From an uncultured Muribaculaceae bacterium (GTDB taxonomy: Bacteria; Bacteroidota; Bacteroidia; Bacteroidales; Muribaculaceae): 42,335 bases of DNA. Shown piece by piece: positions 1 to 8,706 of this stretch. The stretch lies in assembly GCA_947174275.1 (NCBI GenBank), contig CAMWIJ010000019.1:1-42335 (forward strand). The letters run 5' to 3'. The notes beneath the pieces are model-generated. The model searched no databases. It was not told where the DNA came from and worked only from the letters and a program-made list of their open reading frames with translations. Made by a program: the position numbers and the translations under genes. Numbering within the stretch: position 1 is the stretch's first letter; each line of letters starts with the position of its first letter.

Positions 1-203
1 TGTGATTAACCGGGGTTCGCAGATCGCGGAGCGAGCGGAGACCCCGGCCTCCCATAGCCACTACGACATAAGCCCCGGAAGGGCGATCCGTGGTATATGA
101 CAAAGCCGGGAATTATTATATTGTCATGTACTGCTATTTCAGTGTGAGACTGTTGTTTTCGTTCTTGGTTAATAATTTTTTAGACAGATGGCGGGGAAAA
201 TAG
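1..203. other. Non-coding left edge with a dispersed G+C-rich repeat
   Basis: I see no coding region here. Bases 10-47 are G+C-rich and can fold, because CCGGGGT near 11 pairs with ACCCCGG near 42. Bases 3-23 match 33627-33647 at 18 of 21 positions in the same orientation, so both blocks look like copies of a dispersed intergenic repeat. The sequence becomes A+T-rich after about 110. Any gene that ended to the left lies outside the window. Confidence 0.5.
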
Positions 204-233
204 TTGAGAGGTCAAAAAAAATGGCTAAATTTG
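204..233 (+). promoter_or_regulatory. Bacteroidota-type promoter for the DUF2723 gene
   Basis: TTG at 204-206 is followed after 19 bp by TAAATTTG at 226-233, which fits the Bacteroidota consensus TAnnTTTG. Transcription would begin near 240 and leave a leader of about 80 nt before the ATG at 320. Confidence 0.7.
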
Positions 234-319
234 CAGATGTCAGAGTGTCAGCCCGTGATGGGGCATTGGCGCGCCTGACGCCGATTTTATAATTTATCAC
301 CGCTTATTTACTTGTATAT

Positions 320-3300
320 ATGGGTATAGCGACAACCACAGCCGGAAACGGATCGCCGTCAATCGAGCGTCCTCTCTACGGCTACCGGAAATATAATGTC
401 ATCAACAACGCCGCCGGCTGGCTATGTTTTATCATTGCCGCAGTCACTTATCTGCTGACACTCGAGCCGACGGCAAGTTTCTGGGACTGCCCCGAGTTTA
501 TCTCGCAGGGTGCCAAACTTGAGGTGGGCCACCCGCCGGGCAACCCGATTTTTATTCTCGCCGCAAGATTTTTCATCAATTTCGCGGGGGGCGATGTGTC
601 GCACTACGCATTTGCCGTCAACGCCATGTCGGGTCTGCTCAGCGCCGGGACTATCCTGTTGCTGTTCTGGACAATAACGCATCTGGTGAGACGTCTGATG
701 GTAGGGCGCTCAAAAGAAGCTCTCACACTGTCGCAGCTGCTTGTTGTGATGGGGTCGGGACTATGCGGGGCGTTGCTCTATACCTGGAGCGACACGTTCT
801 GGTTTTCGGCCGTCGAAGGTGAAGTGTATGCATTTTCGTCATTCTGCACGGCGCTGGTGTTCTGGCTGTTGCTCAAATGGGACAACCGAGCCGACGAGCC
901 TCATGCCGACCGCTATCTCATACTTGTCACATTCATAATCGGCGTTTCGATAGGTGTGCACCTGCTCAACCTGCTCACCATTCCGGCGCTCGGCCTTATC
1001 ATCTATTACCGCAAGTCGCAGCATATCAACGGCAACCGCACGCTGCTCAAGGTGGCCACATGGCTTATGTGGGCTGTTGCGGCCGCAGTGGCCGCAGTGA
1101 CTGTGGTGCTGCTTGTCAACGGCTATTATGCGGCGTCGCTTCTCGCGCTGTGTGTGTGCGCCATGTGCTGGTTCTATCGCCAGTCGCCCACGTTCCGGTT
1201 CTCGCTGCTGTCGCTGTTTCTGTCGTTTGTGGTGGTGGCGCTCATACTCTACGGTCTGGTGCCGGGCTTCATCGAGATAGCCCAGTATTTCGAACTTTTC
1301 TGCGTCAATACGCTCCATCTGGGTTATAATGTCGGAGTGCTTGTCTACGCCGTGATATTGCTCGGCGTGCTGATATGGTGCATATCGTCGCTCTACCGCC
1401 AGAAGTCGCGCCGTCAGATACAGATCTCGTTCGCGCTGTCGGTAGTGCTTTCCGGCATACCGTTTATCGGCAGCTCGCTGCTCATACCCTTTGTGCTGAC
1501 CGCCGCACTCGTGGCCTATCTTTTCATGGCACGCCGCCTGTCGGTGCGTTTCCTGACGATTACGGCACTCAGCATCCTGGTGATTTTTATCGGCTACACG
1601 TCATACACACTGCTGCTGATACGCGCGTCGGCCAATCCGCCGATGAACCAGAATGCCCCCGACAACGTGTTCACCCTCTCGTCATATCTCAACCGTGAGC
1701 AATATGGCGACACGCCTTTGTTCTTCGGCCCGTCGTTTGCGTCGACACCTGAATATACGATACTCTATAACGAAAACGGACAGCCCATGCAGGAGTTGCG
1801 CAGCAGCAACGGCAAAGCGTCATACGACAAGCAGGTAAAGACCTCGCCCGACCAGCCTGACCGCTACGTGCGTCTCGATCCCAAGCTCAAGCCCCGCATG
1901 GTGCCCAACATGATATTCCCGCGTATGTATTCGCAGCAGCCGGGTCATCCGCAGGGCTATCTCAGATGGATAGGGGAGACGATGGAGTCGCTTCCCACAG
2001 AGAAAGTGAGCATATATTATGATGAGGACGGAAATCCGTTCAGCATACCGGGTCAGGATCTGCGCGAGGAAGTGCCGGTGCTCTCGTTCGAGCAAAATCT
2101 GCGCTATTTCTTTGACTATCAGCTCAACTACATGTATTGGCGCTATTTCCTGTGGAATTTCGCCGGCCGCCAGAATGACCTTCAGGGGCAGGACGAGCTC
2201 AACCGCGGAAACTGGATTTCCGGCATACCGTTTATCGACAATCCCCGTCTTGGCGACCAGTCGCTCCTGCCGCCTGACTACGGCTCTGAAAACAAGGGTC
2301 ACAATGTGTTTTACATGCTTCCGCTGCTGATGGGTCTGCTCGGCATCGCCGCCCAGCTTGTCAGAGGCAAGGAGGGTATATGCCAGTTCTGGATAGTGTT
2401 TATATTCTTCTTCATGACCGGTATAGCCATCGTGCTCTATCTCAACCAGCCGCCGATGCAGGTGCGCGAGCGCGACTATGCCTACGCCGGGTCGTTCTAC
2501 GCGTTCTCGATATGGATCGGCATGGGAGTCTACGGTCTGTGGCTGATTGTAAGGTCGCTGTTCGGCAAGAAGCAGAGCGACCGTAGCGTGCGTCGCGCGG
2601 CAGCCGCTGTGGCCTGTGTGGCCGGCGTGCTCGTGCCGGTGCAGATGGTGTCGCAGACATGGGATGACCACGACCGCTCCGGCCGCTACACCACGCGTGA
2701 CTTCGGCATGAATTATCTGTCGTCGGTCGACGAAAACGGCATAATATTCACCAACGGCGACAACGACACATTCCCTCTGTGGTATGCCCAGGAGGTGGAA
2801 GGCTACCGCACCGACGTGCGCGTCGTCAACCTCTCGTATCTCACCACCGACTGGTATGCGAGCCACCAGAAACTGCCGTCGTATAACGCGCCGGCCATCG
2901 AGTTTCAGGCTCAGCCCGAAGACTATGCCTACGACCGCATGCAGGTGGTCTACGTCTACGGCCGTGACTCGCTGCCTGTCGATGTATTCTCGTCGCTCAA
3001 CGACCTTTACGTGAGTCCCGACGCCGAATTCAACGGCATGCGTGTGCTCACCCACCCGCAGATGTATATACCCGTAGATGTCGACGATGCCGTCAAGGCC
3101 GGTGTCATATCTGCCGAGGAAGCCCCCGCTGCCGATGACTACATCTTTGTCGACTGGTCAGGCAAGAACTCGGCGTCGCTCGGCGACCTGCTGTCGCTCG
3201 ACATGGTGGCCCACGGAGCAGCCGACGGCTGGAAACGTCCGGCTTATTTCGCCATGACGGTGCCCGACGACTATTATCTCAATCTGTCGCCCTACTTGCG

Positions 3301-4054
3301 CAACACAGGTCTGGCCTATCAGGTGACTCCGATACGCGACGCAGGCTACAATTCAGGCCAGACACTTTCGGTTGCCACCGACAAGATGTATGACAATGTA
3401 ATGAACAAATTCCGCTGGGGCGGACTTGACAGCGGCGACGACATCTATCTCGACGAGACAGTGCGCCGCATGGTGACTACCCACCGCTCCACGCTCATCG
3501 ACCTTGCCAACGCGCTCTACAACGAAGGCATCTATGCGATGTATGACGTGACCGAGCGTGAGGACGGTTCGTTTGAGGAGACAGTCAACGAGGAGAATGC
3601 CGGTTATGCCAAAGAGCGTTTCCGCAAGTCGGCCGAAGTGCTCGACCTCATTCAGGAGAAACTTCCCGCCCGTGTGTCGCCTTACTCCGTGCAGATCGGA
3701 CAGCAGATCGGACAGCTTTACATGCTTCTGGGCGAAGAGCTTCAGGACGACGCTCTGACCGACAAGGGGCTTGACATGCTTCTTGGCGAGATTCGTCACT
3801 TCGCGCCGCATGTGCCCTATCTCTATTCGCTTGTCATGGATCGGGAGAAGAATTCGAAGAGAAGAAATCCGGTCACTGTCTATGACATAGCGGTGTCGAA
3901 TGTCGACAGCTATGTGCCTTATCACCTGCTCCAGCTCATTACGATGTATCGCAACGGCGGAGGCGACGAGGAAAGGCTCAATGCCGTGCTTGGCGAGACT
4001 GCCGGAAAGGGATTTGAAGAAAAACTCGAACGTCTGCTCGAGGGTATAATGTAA
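320..4054 (+). CDS. DUF2723 (GT117-type) integral membrane glycosyltransferase-like protein
   Basis: A 1244-residue membrane protein. The N-terminal third is a run of hydrophobic helices. The first loop carries WDCPEF (about residues 55-60) and HPPGNP (71-76), the signature of the DUF2723 family. That family includes eukaryotic TMEM260, an O-mannosyltransferase, so transfer of sugar from a lipid carrier at the periplasmic face is a reasonable inference. The acidic residues D56/E59 would be the catalytic candidates by analogy with PMT enzymes. A soluble stretch (about 450-660) is followed by further helices (about 680-800) and a long soluble C-terminal half containing a helical, repeat-like region. 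The ATG at 320 lies about 80 nt after a good promoter. It is followed by the deacetylase gene after 28 bp, so the two may be co-transcribed. The acceptor and donor cannot be read from the sequence. Confidence 0.85.
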   Translation: MGIATTTAGNGSPSIERPLYGYRKYNVINNAAGWLCFIIAAVTYLLTLEPTASFWDCPEFISQGAKLEVGHPPGNPIFILAARFFINFAGGDVSHYAFAVNAMSGLLSAGTILLLFWTITHLVRRLMVGRSKEALTLSQLLVVMGSGLCGALLYTWSDTFWFSAVEGEVYAFSSFCTALVFWLLLKWDNRADEPHADRYLILVTFIIGVSIGVHLLNLLTIPALGLIIYYRKSQHINGNRTLLKVATWLMWAVAAAVAAVTVVLLVNGYYAASLLALCVCAMCWFYRQSPTFRFSLLSLFLSFVVVALILYGLVPGFIEIAQYFELFCVNTLHLGYNVGVLVYAVILLGVLIWCISSLYRQKSRRQIQISFALSVVLSGIPFIGSSLLIPFVLTAALVAYLFMARRLSVRFLTITALSILVIFIGYTSYTLLLIRASANPPMNQNAPDNVFTLSSYLNREQYGDTPLFFGPSFASTPEYTILYNENGQPMQELRSSNGKASYDKQVKTSPDQPDRYVRLDPKLKPRMVPNMIFPRMYSQQPGHPQGYLRWIGETMESLPTEKVSIYYDEDGNPFSIPGQDLREEVPVLSFEQNLRYFFDYQLNYMYWRYFLWNFAGRQNDLQGQDELNRGNWISGIPFIDNPRLGDQSLLPPDYGSENKGHNVFYMLPLLMGLLGIAAQLVRGKEGICQFWIVFIFFFMTGIAIVLYLNQPPMQVRERDYAYAGSFYAFSIWIGMGVYGLWLIVRSLFGKKQSDRSVRRAAAAVACVAGVLVPVQMVSQTWDDHDRSGRYTTRDFGMNYLSSVDENGIIFTNGDNDTFPLWYAQEVEGYRTDVRVVNLSYLTTDWYASHQKLPSYNAPAIEFQAQPEDYAYDRMQVVYVYGRDSLPVDVFSSLNDLYVSPDAEFNGMRVLTHPQMYIPVDVDDAVKAGVISAEEAPAADDYIFVDWSGKNSASLGDLLSLDMVAHGAADGWKRPAYFAMTVPDDYYLNLSPYLRNTGLAYQVTPIRDAGYNSGQTLSVATDKMYDNVMNKFRWGGLDSGDDIYLDETVRRMVTTHRSTLIDLANALYNEGIYAMYDVTEREDGSFEETVNEENAGYAKERFRKSAEVLDLIQEKLPARVSPYSVQIGQQIGQLYMLLGEELQDDALTDKGLDMLLGEIRHFAPHVPYLYSLVMDREKNSKRRNPVTVYDIAVSNVDSYVPYHLLQLITMYRNGGGDEERLNAVLGETAGKGFEEKLERLLEGIM

Positions 4055-4082
4055 AAGCCTGCGGGCATCAGCTCACTGCGAC

Positions 4083-4700
4083 ATGTGGATCGAACAACCC
4101 CCGCTGCTCTATCGCCTCCTCTTCCCGGAGGCGATATGGCGGGTGAAAAAGCGCAAACGCAAGGTGGCGTATCTGACCTTTGACGACGGTCCGATACCGG
4201 AAGTCACGCCGTGGGTGCTCGACACGCTCGACCGCTACGGTGTCAAGGCCACATTCTTTTTCGTGGGCGACAACGTGCGCAAATATCCGCAACTTTATGA
4301 AGAAGTGAAGCGCCGCGGCCACAGCTACGGCAACCACACCATGCATCATCTGCAGGGGTTCAAGACCCCGCGCATCAGCTACATGCGCGACATCACCGAG
4401 GCCGACGCGCTGATTGACTCCCCGCTGTTCAGGCCGCCTCACGGGCTGCTGCGCTGGGCGCAGGCCAAGGCTATAAAGAAGCATTACAACATAGTGATGT
4501 ATGACCTCGTGACGCGCGACTACAGCATAAAGATGACACCTGACCGGGTGTTCTACAATATACGCCGCTATGCGCGCAACGGTTCCATAATAGTGTTTCA
4601 TGACTCCCTCAAGGCCGAGCGCAACATGAAAGAGGTGCTCCCCCGGGCTATAGAATGGCTGCGAAATGAAGGATATGAGCTGCTCCCCCTGCCCATGTGA
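4083..4700 (+). CDS. Polysaccharide deacetylase family protein (CE4 / NodB homology)
   Basis: 205 residues covering essentially one NodB domain. Visible motifs are TFDDG (residues 32-36; catalytic base and metal Asp), NHTMHH (84-89; the H-x3-H metal site H85/H89), RPPHG (117-121) and a late FHDS motif supplying the last catalytic His. The family removes N- or O-acetyl groups from polymers such as peptidoglycan or chitin-like glycans. No signal peptide is obvious; the N-terminus is short and then basic (VKKRKRK at 21-27), so it may act on cytoplasmic or membrane-associated substrates. It lies 28 bp after the DUF2723 gene, and its 3' end overlaps the annotated start of queG. Confidence 0.87.
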   Translation: MWIEQPPLLYRLLFPEAIWRVKKRKRKVAYLTFDDGPIPEVTPWVLDTLDRYGVKATFFFVGDNVRKYPQLYEEVKRRGHSYGNHTMHHLQGFKTPRISYMRDITEADALIDSPLFRPPHGLLRWAQAKAIKKHYNIVMYDLVTRDYSIKMTPDRVFYNIRRYARNGSIIVFHDSLKAERNMKEVLPRAIEWLRNEGYELLPLPM

Positions 4701-5628
4701 CGGCAATCAGCCGTTTACGTTGCCCGCGGAGTGGGTGGCGGATATCGATGGTGCGGCCTACGGAGTGGCACGTGCCGCGGCGGTGGATTGCGGGAGTATG
4801 GAACTGTTCGACCGGTGGATCGGACGCGGCATGCACGGCGGCATGCACTACATGGAGAATTACCGCGAACTGCGCGGCGATCCGCGGCTGCTTTTGCCGG
4901 GAGCGCGGTCGGTGGTGGTCGTGGCCTTTTCTTATTATCATTCCGACCAGTGCGAGGGAAACCTCGGCCGCATCGCGGCCTACGCCCACGGCGATGATTA
5001 TCACGACGAGGTGAGGCGGCGCCTCGAGAGGCTTGCTGCGCGCATTGCGGAAACTTGCGGCGGCACTACTCGCGTGTGTGTCGACACGGCGCCATTGCCC
5101 GAACGATACTGGGCTGTGAGGGCAGGGGTGGGGTTTATAGGCCGTAACCGCATGCTTATTGTGCCGGGCAGGGGCAGCTATATGTTTATCGGTGTTGTGC
5201 TTGCCACGGCTCTCCTGACAGCATCACGGCCATGCACTATGCATTGTGAGGGGTGCGGCCGGTGTGTGGATGCATGTCCGGCCGGAGCAATCTCAGATGA
5301 CGGGGTGGATGCAAGGCGATGTCTGTCGGCTCTCACTATCGAGCACCGAGGGGAGTTTCCTGCCGGCACGGACCTTTGCGGGCGGCTCTACGGCTGCGAT
5401 ATATGCCAGAGGGTGTGTCCGCACAACAAAGAGCTGACCGACACTCCGATAGCATGCTTTCATGCCCGCGACTCGCTGCGTGAACTCACGCCGGAAAAGA
5501 TACTTGACATGGAGCAGGCCGACTTTTCCGCCATAATGCGCCGTTCGGCCATCAAGCGCGCCAAACTCGCCGGACTGCAGCGCAACGCCCGGCTCTTATG
5601 CCGTGACGGGAAACAACCGGAGGTGTGA
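4666..5628 (+). CDS. queG: Epoxyqueuosine reductase
   Basis: Catalyses the last step of queuosine synthesis, reducing epoxyqueuosine to queuosine in tRNA with a cobalamin cofactor and two 4Fe-4S clusters. The sequence shows VDTAPLPERYWA (catalytic Asp near 140), a first ferredoxin motif with cysteines at 194, 197, 200 and 204 followed by Pro, and a second group ending CDICQRVCP (244-252). Length (320 residues) suits the family. The start is uncertain. ATG 4666 or 4675 overlaps the deacetylase by 26-35 bp; a TTG at 4720 would avoid overlap and give an N-terminus of more usual length. The gene ends 5 bp before the convergent wbqC-like gene. Confidence 0.9.
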   Translation: MKDMSCSPCPCDGNQPFTLPAEWVADIDGAAYGVARAAAVDCGSMELFDRWIGRGMHGGMHYMENYRELRGDPRLLLPGARSVVVVAFSYYHSDQCEGNLGRIAAYAHGDDYHDEVRRRLERLAARIAETCGGTTRVCVDTAPLPERYWAVRAGVGFIGRNRMLIVPGRGSYMFIGVVLATALLTASRPCTMHCEGCGRCVDACPAGAISDDGVDARRCLSALTIEHRGEFPAGTDLCGRLYGCDICQRVCPHNKELTDTPIACFHARDSLRELTPEKILDMEQADFSAIMRRSAIKRAKLAGLQRNARLLCRDGKQPEV

Positions 5629-5633
5629 TGCGT

Positions 5634-6305
5634 TCAGTGATCTGCGCCTGACAGTTCGGCAGGCAACATGCGACTAAGCACGATCGCGCTTTCGGGCCCC
5701 ATGTTGAATATCAGGTCAAGTATGCTCAGATGCGGTATGAACCCGAACTTGTCGCGGCGCACCTGATAGTATTCCACAGCGACAGTGCTGATGTCGGAAA
5801 GTGTTACTGCCGGAAGTTCCGGTGATGCGGTGTCGGTCGCATCAGAGGCGTAGACCACTTCGTTGTCAAATCCGAGCACGCGGCGCACAGCTTCGTCGGC
5901 CGCGCGGCACAGCGAGGCCACATCTGTAAATTCATCGGGGGTTGAGGCAGAGAAAAAGCGCCTGAAACGGTCGATATAAAACTCGAAGAACGGTGTGCGT
6001 CCATAGGCCGATGCGAGTGTTTCCGACATGACATGCCACCATTGTCCGTGACGGGATATGGCGATGTCGCTCCACCGCAGTGGCCCGCTTACATTGTCGC
6101 GGCGGCTCACGGGCACTGTCAGCGACTTGATGCCGTGAGTGTCGACAATATCCATGCGGTGGGTGCCTTTCTGGCGCTTGTCATAACGGGCTGTGTCGTC
6201 GATAATTACGCGTCGGCAGGCTCCCATTGCGGCATAATATTCCACCCGTCCGAAGTAGCGCGGCGGCAGAGTCAGCTGTGCGTGCAGATTTCCGAAACGG
6301 CTCAT
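5634..6305 (-). CDS. WbqC-like family protein
   Basis: About 223 residues from the chosen ATG at 6305. Its ATG overlaps the TGA of lepB as ATGA, the arrangement expected for translational coupling; a longer frame to 6341 would run into lepB. The sequence has features of WbqC-like proteins: an N-terminal segment with an early FGRVEYY stretch, then KGTHRM, SLTVPV and SDIAIS, and an aromatic-rich centre (WWHV, TPFFEFY). WbqC homologues occur in polysaccharide biosynthesis loci, but the biochemical role is not established. It is the last gene of the operon dapB-lepB-wbqC. Confidence 0.78.
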   Translation of the reverse strand: MSRFGNLHAQLTLPPRYFGRVEYYAAMGACRRVIIDDTARYDKRQKGTHRMDIVDTHGIKSLTVPVSRRDNVSGPLRWSDIAISRHGQWWHVMSETLASAYGRTPFFEFYIDRFRRFFSASTPDEFTDVASLCRAADEAVRRVLGFDNEVVYASDATDTASPELPAVTLSDISTVAVEYYQVRRDKFGFIPHLSILDLIFNMGPESAIVLSRMLPAELSGADH

Positions 6306-7765
6306 TTGTCGGGATTTGCATCGCGGAAAATACGGTTCCAACGTATTTTTCCGTCAAATATCGATTTATCCTTGTCAAACGATATGAGCACACCCACGGG
6401 AGTGCCGACGATATGGTCTTCTGGCACAAAACCCCAGTAACGGGAGTCAAGCGAATTGTCGCGGTTGTCGCCCATCATGAAGTAATAATCCATATCGAAG
6501 GTATAGGTGTCGGCAGGCTTACCGTTGATATATGCCTTGCCATCTTTCCACTGCGCGTCGGGATGGTTTTCATATACGCGGATAGCGCGCTCGTAGAGAA
6601 GCCAGTTGTCATAGTCGAGGGGCACGGTCATTCCCTTTTTCGGGATGAGCACACCGTCGTCGCCGCCATAGTCGGAACGGGTCCAGCCCTCACGTGCCGA
6701 AAGCTCGAAGGGGAAAATGCGCAGAGGGTCGTTGTCGGCCGGCTCGCGCGTCACCTGTGCCACATGTGGGTGTGCCTCCACCTTTGCAAGCATGTCGCGG
6801 GTGAGCGGCAGGCGGTAGACCGGCACATATCCGTCGGGCACTGACAGGCGTATACGGTCGTCGAGGGCTATGTCAAGTTCGTCAAAGAAGCTGTCGGGCA
6901 ATGGATTGCCGTCGGTAATGACGTAGTAGGCAAACTGCGCGTCGCGCGGCATTGCCTGCTTTTTGCCGTCAATCCATATCTCTCCGTCGACAATCTTCAG
7001 GCGCTCACCGGGGAGTCCCACAGCACGCTTGACATAGTTCTCGCGGCGGTCGACCGGACGGGTTATTTTCTTTCCGAACACCGCTTCGTTGTTGTTGATG
7101 GCGTCGTAGCCGTTCATCGCCACAAGCTGGTAATAGTCGGGGTTGGGCACTTTCGACATCACCGTGTCGCCTGCCGGGAAGTTGAACACCACGATATCGC
7201 CGCTTTCAACAGAGCGAAGTCCGGCAAGACGGTGATACTTCACGCTCGGCCACTCAAGATAGCTTTTGCAGTTTAGTATAGGCAGAGTGTTGTGCACCAG
7301 GGGGAAATGCACCGGAGTCATCGGTACGCGCGGACCGTAGGTCAGTTTGTTGACAAAGAGATAGTCGCCGGTGAGAAGTGTCTTTTCAAGCGATGACGAC
7401 GGGATGGTGTAGTTCTGGCCTACGAAGTTGAACACGAAATATACCAGAATGAGGGCGTAGACCAGAGCGTCGACCCATGCCATGACTGTTCTGACGGTCT
7501 TGCTTTTGCTTTTCTTCCACCAGGTGAAGGGGATATAACCGGTTATATAGATGTCAAACAGCAGGAAGAGCACGAGTATCAGCCACCATGTCTGCATCCA
7601 TATTGTAAATCCGATCCAAAGCGCGGCGACAATGCCGAAACGCACCCAGCGGGAGGTCTTGACGCCTGAAGTGCGGGCTTTGAGACTCTGTTTTGCTTTT
7701 GCGATGAACTTTCCGAAGCCTGAGGTTGAGCCTGTCTCCGGAGTGTTTGTATTGTTGTTTTCCAT
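6302..7765 (-). CDS. lepB: Signal peptidase I
   Basis: Membrane serine protease that removes signal peptides from exported proteins. Hydrophobic segments lie at about residues 42-57, 60-80 and 98-115. The catalytic serine is S125 in IPSSSLEKTL, and the general-base lysine is K246 in NYVKRAVGLPGE. Box E reads MGDNRDNSLDSRYWG near residue 440. At 487 residues it is longer than the E. coli enzyme because of insertions in the periplasmic domain, which is common in Bacteroidales. It starts 8 bp after dapB and overlaps wbqC by 4 bp, so the three are one transcription unit. The N-terminal 40 residues are polar and basic and probably cytoplasmic. Confidence 0.95.
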   Translation of the reverse strand: MENNNTNTPETGSTSGFGKFIAKAKQSLKARTSGVKTSRWVRFGIVAALWIGFTIWMQTWWLILVLFLLFDIYITGYIPFTWWKKSKSKTVRTVMAWVDALVYALILVYFVFNFVGQNYTIPSSSLEKTLLTGDYLFVNKLTYGPRVPMTPVHFPLVHNTLPILNCKSYLEWPSVKYHRLAGLRSVESGDIVVFNFPAGDTVMSKVPNPDYYQLVAMNGYDAINNNEAVFGKKITRPVDRRENYVKRAVGLPGERLKIVDGEIWIDGKKQAMPRDAQFAYYVITDGNPLPDSFFDELDIALDDRIRLSVPDGYVPVYRLPLTRDMLAKVEAHPHVAQVTREPADNDPLRIFPFELSAREGWTRSDYGGDDGVLIPKKGMTVPLDYDNWLLYERAIRVYENHPDAQWKDGKAYINGKPADTYTFDMDYYFMMGDNRDNSLDSRYWGFVPEDHIVGTPVGVLISFDKDKSIFDGKIRWNRIFRDANPDK

Positions 7766-7773
7766 TTATGAAA

Positions 7774-8493
7774 TCATTTAAGAAGGTCGCCCATGAGCTG
7801 CTCCATAGTGATAATGCCGTGGCGGCCTTTTGTGTATTCGGCTGCTATTACAGCGCCCAGAGCGAAGCCCTCGCGTGAGTTGGCCTCATGTTCGATGGTG
7901 ATTGTGTCGACCGGCGATTTCCAGTTTATGATGTGTGTGCCCGGCACCTCGCCCTCTCTGCGGTGCTCGATTACCATGGCGTCGTCGCCTGCGGGCTCTT
8001 CGGTCCAGCGGTCGATGCGTGCCGTCTCGTCGATGATTTCCTCGGCGAGAGTCTTGGCTGTGCCGCTCGGGTGGTCGAGTTTGTGGATATGGTGTATCTC
8101 GAGCATCGACGGCTTATATTGGCTGAAATGGTTCATGATGCGGGCGAGATAACGGTTTACGGCGAAGAATATATTCACGCCGACGCTGAAATTGGAGGTC
8201 CAGAAAAATGTGGCGTCATATTTTTCGATCATGGGTCGAAGGTCATCGACAGAGCCCCAGGCTGTTGTGCCCGACACTACAGGCACGCCACGCTCGAATG
8301 CACGCTCATAATTGGCTACGGCGGTCGACGGGACGGTAAACTCTATCGCTACATCGGCCGAACGGAATTCGTCGGAATCAAAATCCTCCTGATTGTCGAC
8401 GTCGATGATTGCCACTATCTCATGCCCTCTCTGGCGGGCGATATTCTCTATCATGCGGCCCATTTTACCGTGACCGATAAGTGCTATTTTCAT
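7774..8493 (-). CDS. dapB: 4-hydroxy-tetrahydrodipicolinate reductase
   Basis: Lysine/diaminopimelate pathway enzyme that reduces hydroxy-tetrahydrodipicolinate with NAD(P)H. The dinucleotide-binding loop GHGKMG is near the N-terminus, and HIHKLDHPSGTAKT carries the catalytic His/Lys motif. I start it at ATG 8493 (239 residues, beginning MKIALIG). The longer frame to 8517 would begin within the TAAATTTG promoter element at 8515-8522, so it cannot be translated from that transcript. It heads the dapB-lepB-wbqC operon; diaminopimelate supply, secretion and envelope polysaccharide are plausible shared themes. Confidence 0.95.
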   Translation of the reverse strand: MKIALIGHGKMGRMIENIARQRGHEIVAIIDVDNQEDFDSDEFRSADVAIEFTVPSTAVANYERAFERGVPVVSGTTAWGSVDDLRPMIEKYDATFFWTSNFSVGVNIFFAVNRYLARIMNHFSQYKPSMLEIHHIHKLDHPSGTAKTLAEEIIDETARIDRWTEEPAGDDAMVIEHRREGEVPGTHIINWKSPVDTITIEHEANSREGFALGAVIAAEYTKGRHGIITMEQLMGDLLK

Positions 8494-8514
8494 ATCTGAT
8501 ATAATTTTATCCCA

Positions 8515-8545
8515 CAAATTTAATCATTTAACACCAAATGCCAAA
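8515..8545 (-). promoter_or_regulatory. Promoter of the dapB-lepB-wbqC operon
   Basis: On the minus strand TTTG (8545-8542), a 19-bp spacer and TAAATTTG (8522-8515). Transcription should begin near 8508, about 15 nt before the ATG at 8493. It faces away from the ATPase-gene promoter at 8633-8662. Confidence 0.72.
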
Positions 8546-8632
8546 AATCAACAACTTGAATTGCAATTCATAAATTTAATTTAACTATTCAGCAAACTCA
8601 TAATCCCGACTGTAAAACTTATATCATAAAAT

Positions 8633-8662
8633 TTTGACTATAATAAAAAAAATGTAACTTTG
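8633..8662 (+). promoter_or_regulatory. Promoter of the ATPase/STAS-like island
   Basis: TTTG at 8633-8636, an 18-bp spacer and TAACTTTG at 8655-8662. The predicted transcript starts near 8669. That excludes the in-frame GTG at 8662 as the start of the downstream gene and supports ATG 8707. Confidence 0.7.
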
Positions 8663-8706
8663 TGAAAGTAAAAATTTTGCCACTCAATTCCGACACAATC
8701 ACCCTA

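Noticed and set aside
1820-3055. Long open frame (411 codons) antisense to the DUF2723 gene
   Set aside because: It is entirely within a well-supported gene, rich in His/Arg/Val from reverse-complemented codons, and has no recognisable domain. G+C-rich codon bias gives such shadows; others at 839-1318, 10754-11359, 12631-13419, 15800-16489 and 22566-23486 were dropped for the same reason.
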